DNA of 64,000 nt from Mikania micrantha (taxonomy: Eukaryota > Streptophyta > Magnoliopsida > Asterales > Asteraceae): the NCBI GenBank assembly GCA_009363875.1, contig CM018685.1, positions 60,249,648 to 60,313,647 of the forward strand, given 5' to 3'. Both the position numbers and the translations under genes were made by a program. How positions within the stretch are numbered: the stretch's first letter is position 1; each line of letters begins with the position of its first letter. This document shows positions 46,826 to 58,789 of the stretch, piece after piece. The notes below the pieces were generated by a model. The model saw only the letters and a program-made list of their open reading frames with translations. It did no database searches and was not told where the DNA came from.

Positions 46826-47700
46826 GTTGTTTGTAGGGCTGTCCAAAAAGCTCGAAGCTCGGATTCGGCTCGTAGCTCGTTCGGAAAAAGCTCGGATAAA
46901 GCTCGGCTCGGATAATGCTCGTTTGTAACCGAGCCGAACCGAGCCAGCTCGTTTTATAACCGAGCCGAGTCCGAGCCAAGGCTGGCTCGGCTCGTAGCTC
47001 GCTCGTTGCTCGGCTCGTATGCTCGGCTCGTGGCTCGGCTCGTTTATATAACATGTTATACTAAAATATAAAATTATAGGGTTACTTTCAATAATAAATA
47101 TACTTTAGTATTATTTTGTAAGTATGATAAAAAAAAGAAAAAATAAAAAAATAAAAGAAAATAGATAGAAATATGGAATGAATCTCAATTATCACGTGTT
47201 TCACTAATCCCTGATTCCTAAATCATATTCTTAACTCTCAATTCTACATATTCACGTCTCTTTACTCTTACTTTCTCAAACCATAATTCCCAAATATGTT
47301 GGAGCCTGAGTCCTCACATCAGACGTTTAACGCGCGGTTACAGCCATATGACGGTTGATCTCAGCCACATGCAGGTCGGATATAACACGGTCAAAGCCAT
47401 ACGTTTACAGACAACCAGACATCTCTCGCATGTGGCCTTTGTAAAAGTCAGGACTCAATGGAGAAAACGAGCCGAGTTGAGGTGAATGCGATTCAAATAT
47501 TAAATTTGTTATGTAAAAACCGAGCCAAAAACGAGCCGAGCCGAGCCAGCTCGGTTAAAAACGAGCCGAGTCCGAGCCGAGATTTCAGGCTCGGTTTACA
47601 ATCCGAGCCGAGCCGAGCCAGGCTCGGTTTAAAAACGAGCCGAGTCCGAGCTGACCCCTGGCTCGGCTCGGTTCGGCTCGTGAACACCCCTAGTTGTTTG
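46826..47700. mobile_element. hAT-type MITE inserted in last exon of gene 2, 8-bp TSD
   Basis: The insert is 46834-47692 (859 bp) with ends TAGGGCTGTCC and GTGAACACCCCTA, related as inverted repeats. It is flanked by GTTGTTTG at 46826-46833 and 47693-47700. Both ends carry long runs of GCTCGG/CCGAGCC words. It enters the codon after ...HMLF and shifts the reading into the MITE. The predicted product ends after about 32 foreign residues instead of the family tail QISRIL. A related terminus is at 59951. Confidence 0.88.
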
Positions 47701-47780
47701 GCCAAGCTTTCAACAGAGGTTTGCAAATATCTCGCATTCTTAATGGGCGTAGGAAAGATTCATCAGCAAGGGACGACTAA

Positions 47781-48400
47781 TCTTCAAAAGCCTCATAACA
47801 CAATGATTTTCATTTCAAATTTGGTGAAATAATCATCACACTAAAGAAAGATCATTTTAATCATTTTGGTGTCCATGTGTTCATGTCTATTTGTAACATG
47901 TATTGCTGAATTTATGAATTTTTAAACATGTATATATAATTTACAAAGCATATAAATTAGACTAACATGGATCCAACCTGCTATATGTTGAAAATGATAT
48001 ATATATTTAAAGAGTTATTATTTTTATTCTTATTGAATATTTATTTAAAGTATGTGAAATGTAAAGGAAATAATTTCATAAAAGGTGAAAGTGTCCCGAG
48101 AAAGAAAAAAAGTTACTAGGATGAAGTCGCGTCGCTTGCTCATTTAAGAGGGCCATTGTGCAGCCATGCAGTATCATCAAGTTAGGATCAATGGCTTATG
48201 GCTATAGGCTATGGGAGGATGCTATTGAATTGAATTCTAGTGTCTACATCTTGGACCACTGCAATAATCTTCAAGATCTCGACCAGGTACTTGATACATT
48301 TAACAGATCATCTTGCATGTGGACACATGAATATTATGTACCTTATGTGAACATGTGTATAATTAAATGTCAGATGTTACATGTAGTATTCTGTTTTTAG
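47781..48400. other. Gene 2 3' flank
   Basis: AT-rich sequence after the original stop codon (47778-47780). A short open stretch at 48158-48292 looks exon-like (SMAYGYRLWEDAI), with a GT after it, but I cannot match it to any protein. No other feature was seen. Confidence 0.35.
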
Positions 48401-49036
48401 CAGTGTTGTAAAAATCGCGATTCCTCGGCCGATTAATCGGCAAAAGTCGCTAATCGGGGTGTTCCCGACTAATTTTCCTCAAATCGGCCAATTAATCGCT
48501 AGTCGGTCAACGACGGTCAAAATCGGACCTAATCGGTCCTGATCGGTCCTAATCGGCCACCAATCGGCCACCAAACGGCCACCAATCGGCCAAAAAACGG
48601 CCGATTTCCGGCGAATACGGGAGGAAAATGGAAAACATACCTTCGATCTTAGTTGGGAACGATGATCCAGACTTCAATTGACAAGAACGACTTCGATTCC
48701 TACTTGGATTGACCTCGCCGGAACCCTAATCTGGACTTGACACCGAAGGCAGCGTAGTCGGGAAGATGGAAACGGGAATCGCTTTATTTTGAAAATCAGA
48801 AATGGGCTTTTTTTTATTTGATAGTGGGCTGCGTATTCAAAAAAAAATAAATAAATAGCGCATGTGAGTTATTATGATAAAATCTTATATTATTTACAAG
48901 CTTATACATAAAGTTTTGTATATATATATATATATAATTTTTAAAATTTATGTATAAAATCTCAATCCGATTAATCCCTAGTCCCCACCTCACCGACCGA
49001 CTAGCGACTAGCGATTTTTACAACACTAGTTTTTAG
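48393..49036. mobile_element. hAT-type MITE, CAGTGTTGTAAAAATCG family, with TSD
   Basis: Element 48401-49028 (628 bp), flanked by GTTTTTAG at 48393-48400 and 49029-49036. The ends are CAGTGTTGTAAAAATCGC and the near-complement ending CAACACTA. Subterminal zones hold many AATCGG words (about ten in 48430-48600). The 8-bp TSD and the subterminal motif arrays point to hAT mobilisation. It is non-coding. Confidence 0.88.
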
Positions 49037-49791
49037 TAGAGATTTTGATTTACCCTCTTTCTTATTAATATCAAAAAAAAATTTTAATTTAGTAAATAAA
49101 ATGATTACAATAGAACTATTATTTAAATCTTTAAAATGTAATTGAGAGAGTTTTTTTTATATTTTATGTAAAATAAATATTTGAAAATAATAAATTTAAC
49201 ATTTGTAATGGACATGTTTTCAAAATAATATTTAACACATTAAGGGGTAGTTTGGTAACGTCTAAACCATGGACCTCACCATCGGTTGAACCAGGGCCAG
49301 GGTCTTCGTCAGCCTCGGTGGTTGTGGGAACGGCGGTTGTAGAGCTGATCGATGTGAAGTGGCGGTGAAGCGGGAGCGGTGGTGGTGGTGAAGCGCATCG
49401 TCAGCCATCTGTTGAACCAGGGTCTTTGTCAGTTCTCTTCTCTTTTCTCATTCAGACATTGGAATTACAAAAAAATTAATAAAACCTAACTTCATTTGGA
49501 TTTTAACCTTAAACCTATTTTAAAAGGCTATATGATTCTTTATGTTATAAATCATATTTAATTATATTTACGCAATTACTCCAGAAATCCTATGAGGTCA
49601 AATGAAATTTTATAATACATGTTATCAACAAGTTAGAGATTGGAGGTACCAAACCCTGACTCAATATACATAGGTCCACCCTTGCCAAGTTAGGATTGCC
49701 CCTGCCATTAAGTGAAAATTTTGTATAAATATAGTGAGAGTATATATATATTTATGAAAATTGTTTCAACCACACACTAGCAGTTTATAAA
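49037..49791. other. Intergenic AT-rich stretch
   Basis: No gene seen. A GGGTAGTTTGGTAACG motif at 49244 and two direct copies of a GTTGAACCAGGG...GTC phrase (about 49284 and 49412) hint at a small degraded MITE; ends are not definable. Confidence 0.35.
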
Positions 49792-51985
49792 TGCCGCACC
49801 CCCAAATTCCCACATGCGGTGTCAGACCGCTGGGTGTGACGTGGCCAGGATCAAAGTTCTCAGTCATATAGAACGACTCTATATGAGTTTGAAAACACAT
49901 AGTTTAAATATTCAAATTCAAGTTACATTAATATAAGCAGCGGAAAGTAAATAAGTTATGCAGCAGAAATGTAATTGTCTTGCACTACATTGCTTAAAAT
50001 TACAAAATCATGAAATGTTCAAAATATAAGTTAGAATGCATGCAAGACTCCTCAAAAGTTCTACTCCAAGTGCATCCTAGCATCGTGCGTTCAGTTGCCT
50101 GAGAATACATGCGAAAACATATCAACATAAAGTTGGTGAGTTCACATGTTTAGATATTTAAAAGCAGTAAACAGATATATACTTGGTATGTTAAGTTGAT
50201 TTATTGGATCTACGATCCCGAGTGTGTGTCAGTTCATCTTACCGAAACTTAGACTTCTTGTTTTCTTCCCTAGGTTATCGCGGTACCTTGTTGTCGCCGA
50301 TAACCTCCGGTCACTGTTGTAAAAGTCGGCCTCCAAGGCCGAGTACTCTCCGAGTACTCGCTCCAAGGAGTTGTTCCGAGGCCGAGTACTTCCTGAATAT
50401 TACCCGAGTACTCACGCCTAAGGCCGAGTACTCTCCGAGCGGGGTTTGTCAACCATGCCTAGCGACTTTTGCAACCAAGGCCTAGCGACTTTTGCAACCA
50501 TGCCTCCAGTCAATGTTGTCGCCGAGTGGGGTTTGTCAGGCATAGTAGTACTACGTAATAACGACTCGTTTGTTACACAATTAACGGTAAGGGTGTGAGA
50601 ACTTTTGTTGCGATACAGTTACACTCAAAAGTTGTTTTACAACATATACCAGTCATACATCTAAAACAGTTGCATAGTATTCTCACCCCAAAAGTTTAAC
50701 AAAACAGTTAAGTATAAAAGTGGGGCTGTAAACTCACCTTAGTGATAATCGGATGAGATAGCGTAAGCTCCTGCTTGGTAAACGTGTCGGTCACCGGCTA
50801 CCTATATCGTATAGCTTACGTGAGTTCGTGTAAGTAACCGTGCTCGTGTTCGTGCTTGTGCTCGTGTTTATGCTCAACAACCCTTGGTTGTTATGTTTGC
50901 CCATGTTGGTCCACATTGACCGTGTTTGTTCGAGTTTGACCGTGTTTGACTGTGTTTAACCATGTCAAGTCAACGACCCGTTGGTGAACCGCGTGTCGGT
51001 TGTGATTCGTGTAACATTCGTGATTGTGCCTGTCGTGTGCAAAACGAGCAATTCGCATTTATGGACAACTTACTATTTATAATAAGTTTCCATTTTCAGC
51101 AAGTTTCTCAACACATATCGTTTTTAAGGTTCTAGCATGCTCGTTAGTCCTACGTCATGTTAACACATAGCACGTTGTCATGAGTGATCAATTAAACATA
51201 CAAGTCATTTTCACGTTAAAGTTTCCTAAAAAGGAAAATTTCTAGATCTAGCATGATTATCATCGAGAATCGCCTAACTTAACTTACAATGATCATATCA
51301 TATCACGTTAAGCCATTTATCATGCTCGTAACATATATAGTATCCTTAGATCGAAATTTCACCAAGTAAAGTTGCTAAAAATAGTAACTATGACAAATAC
51401 AAATCAAATGATTATTCTAAGCGTTTCTAATCCATTTTTATACCAAATAACATCATATTATATCATTTATCATCATCTAAATATATCAATTTAGACCAAA
51501 TCATCCTCTAATAATAATCAGGTCACAAAAGTTACTATAAATAGTAATTTGGTCTAAAATGACCACAAATCAATCCCAAATCAATTTCCTATGCATATTA
51601 TCATACCAATGGTGGTTTTATTCACATGCATGTCCATATCCTCATCCATATCCATTTTACCATGTTTCAACATAAAAGTTACTAATAATGGTAAGTTCAT
51701 CAAATATTCCCATTTTTGACCATTTTAACAATATCAAGTCATGTAACACATTACTAACATCATGAATAACATGTATGAACATCAAAAATCATCTAACAAA
51801 CCTTAGATCGCACATGCATGTTGATATTTCCCTCATTCATGAACAAATCAAGCATTACACATACCCACATCATCATGGATCGTCAAAATATGTCATCAAA
51901 TCATTATAGATCATTCATATCAGTTGCAATAACATCAAACCCAGATTCAAATCAATGAAAATTCATGCATGTTGAGATTGGCCTG
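49792..51985 (-). mobile_element. Truncated gypsy LTR remnant
   Basis: Starts TGCCGCACCCCCA and keeps the landmarks of the gypsy LTR at 22401 in the same order: a GGTGTGACG phrase, an AAGTTGGTGAGTTCA phrase (about 50142), and an AAACTCACC phrase (about 50735). A poorly conserved AT-rich part follows. No internal region is attached. The right end is cut at about 51985, where the segmental block copy 2 begins. It is a different family from the complete element, but related in layout. Strand is inferred from that layout. Confidence 0.5.
50313..50530. repeat. Small GC-rich insertion with CCGAGTACTC repeats
   Basis: Inside the LTR remnant. CCGAGTACTC-type words recur about six times between 50338 and 50440. 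One side reads TTGTAAAAGTCGG and the other CGACTTTTGCAA, an inverted pair resembling the hAT MITE ends at 42004 and 48401. It is probably a short relative of that family. Confidence 0.5.
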
Positions 51986-51997
51986 CAACTTCCTATG

Positions 51998-53296
51998 TAT
52001 TATCTTAAAATTATTCTTGAGTTTTAATGTACATTATGCTCTTGGCCTGCAACTTCCATGGAACAATTTAGTTTTTTCATCAAGTTTTGCCAACTATTAA
52101 AACTGATCATCGACCTCTCAATTATGTTAGGAAAAAAAAAGTTTATAGAAACCACAAATAATTTCAAACAATGAACTAAACAAGTGAATAATATTGCGAA
52201 TAATGTTTACCCTTTAGAGTAAATATTTTCTGGGGAAAGTTAACTGAAGAAAGATGACCGTAGAGAAATTGTAGTTTGTTTTTTTTTTTTGAACAGTAAA
52301 AATTTATTAAAAAATGGGCTATGAAGAAAACTAAAACCCGAAAGGTGAATAATAAAAGAAAACAGAGAAGAATAACCCTCTAAAATGCGAAGAAAACTAT
52401 GCTAACATACATCAAAAAAGCACAATTTCAATCGGTCTATGTTGCACCTTTTCAGCTTACATTTCACCTAAAGAAAACTAAACATTTGTATATCCCCTAC
52501 TATCATTTTTTTTTGACTCTTCGATGATTAAAATGTGCTTCATTCCTTGATTTCCGTATGCATCACGCTGCTTTGAGTATAATTGCATGAATCAGCTCTT
52601 GTTTGGAATTTAAATAGGAGAAAGTGAAAGTCGGTTGGATACGACACCAATTACTCACAAAACTCCTTATGTGGTTCGCTATAAGAACACGTGATTTGTG
52701 GATTCCTCTAATTCTTCACACATGCTGCAATAATCATGTTCAATGCATGTTACTCTTTCTTTTCACATGAAAAACACCACATTTAAGTCATTGTTTGCTT
52801 TTAGAACTAAGTAAATTCACCCACCATTCTTCCAAGCTTAAACAACCCTTACAGTGGAGTATGACAACAAACCGGGGTCAAAAACGTCAATTTTTGGAAG
52901 TTCAGATGCCTAGCCAGGCGCACTGCAGAGCACTTCAGGCTAACTCGGCGCCCCCTAGGAGCACTAGGTGCCCAACTTCAGGCCCACTGCTAAATTTGCG
53001 CGTTTTATTACCCAAAACTGTTTCCGATTGCGATTGCGAATTTGGATTTGATCTCAGTAGTTTTAGGAACGATTGCAAACTTTTTAACTCGTTTATGCCT
53101 TAATTGTTTGATTTCAATCATTCACGTGGTTGATATACTTACTAAAATTAATCATATTCAAGGTCTAAACGCGTAATAACGATTTGGAAGGAAATCCGGG
53201 TCGAACGAAGGATGTGGGTCGGATCAGAAATATTTTGCATGTTTAACATGTTATTTTAAAAAAAATTATGTGTGTATAATTAGACATGTATACATA
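51998..53296. repeat. Segmental block, copy 2 (matches 19131-20438)
   Basis: Near-identical to the block after gene 1, including the LINE 3' end (T-run at about 52279-52290) and the GC-rich fragment at 52880-52990. The match continues through the copia LTR to 53924. Together the two copies mark a duplicated unit behind each callose synthase gene. Confidence 0.8.
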
Positions 53297-53924
53297 TGTA
53301 GGAACACCGTTCACAAAATAAATAAATACTTTTATTATTCAATTACTCGAATTACAATTCACATGATACACAATGAAAAATACATTATTACAATAAACAT
53401 AATAGTGCTAAAATTCAAATTACAAGAAAGAAATGTAGTACAAGATGAAACAAATTTTAAAAGTTATATTAAAATAAGAAGTATAGCATAAGATGAAACG
53501 AATTAAAACGAGTTCGGTGGCTGAGGATTTCTGTTCAACAGAGGTCCCTTAAAACAGATTTCGGGCCACCCAGGTGAACCCGACTGTTTCCCAGGGTACA
53601 ACAGCCGAAGCAATATGTACTGCCGGAGTTAACCGAAAACCCGAAACGTTACCTGAAACAAGAGTGTTTAGCACTAGGAATCGATTGTTGTAGGTTGTTG
53701 AGAACTCAACAAAGTATCTTCTTGTGTTGTGAACTTGTGTTTGTGTGTTTCAAAGGGTGTAGAGATTTCTCTGCTTAGCAAAGAAAACAAAAGACCAAAT
53801 GTCTCTATTTATACATGTTTCATATGGCATATCAAAGATTGCCATCATGTCCATTAACAAGCCAATTCATGGCTTAGTTAATAACCAATTCATGACAAAT
53901 AACAAACCAATTCATTACTTAGTT
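53297..53924 (-). repeat. Truncated 3' LTR of the copia deletion derivative
   Basis: Matches 20439-21070 and 55093-55725 up to ATTCATTACTTAGTT, then breaks into gag sequence at 53925. Confidence 0.85.
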
Positions 53925-54188
53925 GCGACATAGATATTCCGAGTGTTTCCACGCTTCCAAAGCGCTTATGGATTGGACATCCCCATCAGTAATTGCAGGA
54001 AAGGATTCAGTCAGAAACCTCGCAAGGTTCAAAGTGGTCAAGTAAAACAACATCTTTTGTTGCCACCTCTTAAAGTCCAAACCCAAAAACTTTTTAGGTC
54101 TTTTAGCATGACTTTCCACAGTCTGGGCAGCTTGGGTACCAACTAATGGTCCCATAGGTGTTGAAGTTTGAGCAGATATAGTTGTCAT
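53925..54188 (-). pseudogene. N-terminal gag fragment of the copia deletion derivative
   Basis: Starts MTTISAQTSTPMGP and contains the copia gag hallmark DFKRWQQKMLFYLTTLNLAR (about residues 38-57). The frame then runs on to about residue 88 and is cut at the deletion joint; the last residues (CRN) come from the LTR side. Confidence 0.75.
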
Positions 54189-55092
54189 TTCTGAAACAAG
54201 AGTGAAAATACAAACGAAGCAAGTCAGATTTTCAGAAATAAGGTTTACACAAAACCAAAGTTAAAAATTAACTTTTTAACTCAAACAAAGTTATTTGAGT
54301 TTATGTGACGCTTGCATGACTTGTTTTGGCCTAATAAGTTAAGACACTCTCTCCAAGAATCCCCAGGAAAGCAAGACAGGTCCCTCGCCTGTTTGCGATA
54401 TATGCGAATTGCTTTCCTAGACAGGAAACTCAGATAACGATGTCCACCCTTCCAGTTACTACAAGTCCGTCACTTAGAACTTAAACTTTGATGAGCTTAA
54501 TTTATCAAAATATTGTGGTTTACAAAAAACCGTATGGTTTACACAAAACCAAAATCAAATTTTACTAAAATTTGATACTTATTTGAGGAATTATGGTTTA
54601 CATAAAACCGACCCCAAAACCCATTTATTATTATTTTTTAAAGCATCATACTTATGATGATATTCAGTTTTTATATCATAAACATTTTTCTAACACGCTC
54701 GTTAGAAATAAACAATTATAACTATCGTTTATAAAACTCGTAGTTCAAAAATAAAACTGATTCGAATACATTCGTTGAATAAACGTTAACAAAATGGTTT
54801 ATAAAACTTTTGGTTTACATAAAAACGAATTGAATTATATAAAAGCAAACTTTGTTAACAATTATCAAAACAGAAAATAATTAGTTATGGTTTGCAAAAA
54901 ACCAAAACAAAATGTTTGAATTTTCCTATTAAAAAAACAATACTTGTTTACCAAAAAAATAAAAACACATTTTAAATTTCTTGATAAACAAACATTTGTA
55001 CGAAACTAAATAGTTTATATTTCTGTTTTGTAATCCGATAATTTTAAAAACACAAACTTATGAATGGTGGTTTTTAAAATCTATTTTAAGCT
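54189..55092 (-). other. Leader of the copia deletion derivative
   Basis: About 900 bp of AT-rich untranslated leader between the 5' LTR and gag. It is full of TTTACA(A)AAACC(A) repeats (54520-54960), giving a purine/pyrimidine-biased texture. I see no obvious iMet primer site next to the LTR at 55092, so another primer is likely. Confidence 0.55.
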
Positions 55093-55826
55093 TGTAGGAA
55101 CATCGTTCACAAAATAAATAAATACTTTTATTATTCAATTACTCGAATTACAATTCAGAAATTACACAATGAAAAATACATTATTACAATAAACATAATA
55201 GTGCTAAAATTCAAATTACAAAAAGAAATGCAGTACAAGATGAAACAAATTTTAAAAGTTAAATTAAAATAAGAAGTATAGCATAAGATGAAACGAATTA
55301 AAACGAGTTCGGTGGCTGAGGATTTCTGTTCAACAGATGTCCCTTAAAACCGATTCGGGCCACCCAGGTGAACTCGACTGTTTCCCAGGGTACAACAGCC
55401 GAAGCAGTATGTACTGCCGGAGTTAACCGAAAACCCGAAACGTTACCTGAAACAAGAGTGTTTAGCACTAGGAATCAATTATTGTAGGTTGTTGATAACT
55501 CAACAAAGTATCTTCTTGTGTTGTGAACTTGTGTTTGTGTGTTTCAAAGGGTGTAGAGATTTCTCTACTTAGCAAAGAAAACAAGAGACCAAATGTCTCT
55601 ATTTATACATGTTTCATATGGCATATCAAAGATTGCCATCATGTCCATTAACAAGCCAATTCATGGCTTAGTTAATAACTAATTCATGACAAATAACAAA
55701 CCAATTCATGACAAATAACAAACCAATGCATTACTTAGTTAATAACCAATTCATGACAAATGAATTGGTAGTTAAAAGATTGCTAATTTTTTTTCTTTTT
55801 TTTTCTTTTCACAAAAAATTCCAACA
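55093..55826 (-). repeat. 5' LTR of the copia deletion derivative
   Basis: 734 bp from TGTAGGAACATCG to ATTCCAACA, nearly identical to the LTR at 20439-21175. It has inverted ends TGTaGGAA / TTCCaACA. Confidence 0.85.
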
Positions 55827-55831
55827 ACATA

Positions 55832-55976
55832 TACAATATATATACATGTATATATGTATACGCACATATGCGTATGTATATATACATGTTTGCATAACTA
55901 TCCGTCGATACAGACACAAACACACACGCATGTATACGTATACAAATATACATGTATGGGTATGTCATATATATAA
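55832..55976. repeat. AT/CA-rich simple sequence
   Basis: Alternating purine-pyrimidine runs (TATATACATG, GTATACGCACATATGCG, ACACACACGC). Frames through it are low complexity and not genes. Confidence 0.7.
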
Positions 55977-55977
55977 A

Positions 55978-56412
55978 GGGAATGTTCCTCTAAAAAGTAT
56001 TTTTTGCTTAAGAATGCTAAGAAGGATTTTTAAAAACTCGAAAACTGACTCAAACAAACTCCGATTGAATTCATTTTAACATGATTGGAACCGGTTTGTA
56101 ATTCCCTAAAACCTAAACCTTAAATCATTAACAATAAACCCTAATAATAAAACAATAAATTTTAAAAGCTAACCCTAGACCTAAAGATAAAACCTAAAAG
56201 CTAAAAAAACATGCCCTAAAATCAAAACTTTAAAACTAGTTGTTAAAGCTAAAACCAATAAGCAAATATTATAGGGTTCGATGAGACGGTTTCCATGCCA
56301 TCGAAATGAGTTCAATCGGAGTTTGTTTAGGTCGGTTTTAGAGATTTTAAAATCCTTTTTAACCTTTTTAGGAAAATAAACTTTTTATTTGATCCTTGCC
56401 CTATATATATAT
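55978..56412. mobile_element. Foldback MITE in AT repeat
   Basis: The outer ends AAAGGGAATGTTCC and a complement-like TGATCCTTGCCCT lie next to TATATA runs on both sides. Inner arms CAAACAAACTCCGATTGAA (56052-56070) and TTCAATCGGAGTTTGTTTA (56311-56329) are nearly perfect reverse complements. The centre repeats CCCTAAA/CCTAAA words. It is non-coding; the superfamily is not decided. Confidence 0.6.
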
Positions 56413-58789
56413 ATATTGGTTGTGTGTGTAACTTTATAAAAATATAACCAGCTTACGTAACTAAAATAATTTAAGCACTCAACTTATTAGTAATGTGTTA
56501 ATCCTATACATTTTACCTGCTTGTCGTGTTTGTATAGGAATAATACGTTACCTATAAACTGAGTGACTAAATTAAAACAAAAAAGTTTGAGTGAATTAGT
56601 TGAAACAGTTGTGAAAGCTGGTTACATTTTTATAAAGCTATATCATTATTAATTTGAGATGCATTAAATATGAGAGTGACGAAATTTTAAAGTTGTTGTG
56701 CTATAAAAACATAACATGTTTACATAAGAAAATGTATTTCTTAAAATATGTAGATATTAGTTATTCCATAGTTGGATGCTCAATTCTTGCTCACTATGAT
56801 ATCACACCCCAACCGACGGCGAAATACGTCCGGTCACGAATGTGTTTTTTGAAAAGCGCATGACCAACTATAAATGTTTAATAATTAATTCAACCAATTT
56901 ACAATGTCTTACAAACCAATGTAAACAAAGTTCAAACGTCCAAAAAAATTCATTTTTTTTAATCAAATCTTTAAAGTCCAAAGAATGTAATTGTGTTCAT
57001 CCAAATATTCACTGAGTTGCACTTGAAACATGATAAAAGTAGAAAATGTCAACTACAAAAGGTGATGATGAGAATCATAAAGTTGACTCAATAAATAGTT
57101 TAGTAATTCAAAATTTGAATTATGTATCATAAGTTGATCAACATATAAGGTTTAATGTGGAATCATGCATTGTAAAGGTACATACATACATACATATGAA
57201 TTGCGACAAAATAACAGTGATAAATTCCATGTAATTAGTTATTAAGGCTCGTTATGATTACAAAACAAATAAAATCATCGTCACATCGATTTGAAAATCC
57301 CCGATATTACATGTAATACTAATTAATTATGGATGCCCCTAAAGTAAGAGGTATACAACAAATCACACCATTTTCGATATTTACGTTATGTTGTCTGCTA
57401 AGTAACATGCACATGACAATACTGTCACTTTAAGACAAACTACGTTTATAAATATAAGGAAATTTTCTCATAAATCATGTAATTGCAAGGCTTTAAACCA
57501 CATATTTTTTGGCAAGGAGTATCATCGATGCACCCTATAGTAGGAATTTATTGTTTGAATATGTGGGCATGTGATGGTAATGAATTTTTATATGTGATTT
57601 TTTATTGTTATATTTGCATATATTCGCTAAAAGAGGAGGCACGTTGCATTTTTTTGTCACCAAGGTCACCAAGTTGTTTGAATATGTGGGCAGCGCGTCT
57701 TACGTTTTGTTCCCTCTGGCTCACAACTGGTCACTGGTTATGTTGCCTGCGGAGTACGTCTTTCGTTTAACCTTTCAGCTCACCTGTACCAGTCACATAT
57801 GGGAATTTCACCCATATGCAAATACAATTTGCAAATCATACGTATACTAGTAGCCTAAATGCCGGTCTCATAGTATTCCTTTACGCGTCAAAGTTTAAAC
57901 ATACCAAGCTTAAAAATGCATTTATATATAAAAACAAGTTAAATGTATTCACTTGTATTTTCGATTGGCTGGGTGACAACATAGAACTTCTTAATATAAT
58001 TTAGCAGCATTTCTCCTTAATATAAAATGTATTTAATATGAGAGAGATGTGAGAAATGAATGTTGAGATGCTCTAAAATTATACCATGTGACACTAAAAA
58101 CCTTTATTTATTAGGATAGTTAGATGTATTTGTATGCTTCGCATAAGGCATGCATACGTGCCCCCTTCTCCATATTTTATTAAACATTATTATTATATTA
58201 TTATAATTAATTTAACTCAAATTTTGTTTTTCTTTTATAACTTTCAAAATATCGTGTTTTATAAAATTACAAATACACGATTATGTCATACTCATTTTTC
58301 TCTACGCATCGACTTAAGTTTCTTTCAAAACGGATCAAATTCAAATATAATATTATTATTATTGTTGTTATTATTATTATTTATTATTTGGACGATCAAA
58401 AATTAACGTTCATTTAGACGCAACTATTTTGAATAATTATTTCTTCTTACCTATTCGTTTAAATAGGTGCTACAAATATTGAACGATCGTTTCTAGTATT
58501 AAATTCTCGAATACACGTATTTAATAAACTAAAATATATTATTCATTAGACGAAACCTTATGATTCAATTGACATCTTCTATTGTTATATTTATAAGTAA
58601 GAATATTTTAATTATAAAGAAGATTATTTTATTTATATTTTCAAAACAGGATGTTACAATTTTTAATTGAAGAAAGCGAAAGAAATATTATTAACAACAT
58701 TATCTTTTAATTATATACATCTAAATTTGCAATGCCCGTGGTTATGCCGTAGAACATTACTTTCAAAGGGAAAATTTAGTATGGTGGTT
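56413..58789. other. Intergenic AT-rich stretch
   Basis: No gene or clear element. Holds a short ACATACAT repeat (57180), two similar phrases TTTGAATATGTGGGCA (57554 and 57677), and a TAT-triplet run (58345-58385). Open frames here are short and compositionally biased. Confidence 0.5.

Larger units (their letters stand above)
39688..47780 (+). pseudogene. Callose synthase gene 2, 5'-truncated and disrupted
   Basis: Paralogue of gene 1 starting at the exon equivalent to gene 1 5843-6003. Exons as read: 39688-39848, 39979-40102, 40174-40271, 40362-40470, 40550-40701, 40978-41087, 41175-41300, 41372-41440, 41559-41727, 41800-41947, 42965-43084, 43173-43291, 43370-43453, 43531-43643, 43712-44736, 44817-44855, (46084-46263), 46668-46833 plus 47701-47780. 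Phases agree as far as 44855. Lesions: everything before the first exon is replaced by copia 2; the conserved GKGRD motif reads GKGWD; the acceptor before 46084 reads CTG where gene 1 has CAG; and an 859-bp hAT MITE splits the last exon. Protein similarity to gene 1 stays high, so inactivation is fairly recent. Two intron differences from gene 1 are described under findings. Confidence 0.85.
53292..55831 (-). mobile_element. Copia deletion derivative with TSD ACATA
   Basis: Element 53297-55826, flanked by ACATA at 53292-53296 and 55827-55831. In its own (minus) sense it reads 5' LTR (55826-55093, 734 bp), leader, and the first ~88 codons of gag. It then joins directly to a 3' LTR lacking its first ~110 bp (53924-53297). 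All of pol, most of gag, the polypurine tract and the start of the 3' LTR are gone in one deletion. It cannot transpose by itself. Confidence 0.85.

Noticed and set aside
48158..48400. Exon-like frame containing SMAYGYRLWEDAI
   Set aside because: Only about 45 sensible codons, no partner exons and no family recognised; mentioned under the gene 2 flank only.
55708..56079. 123-codon frame through TATA/CA simple sequence
   Set aside because: Low-complexity alternating repeat and LTR sequence; no protein character.
57483..57850. Two overlapping frames of 81-95 codons
   Set aside because: Short, unrelated to each other, cysteine/aromatic-rich by composition, with no motif or splice support.
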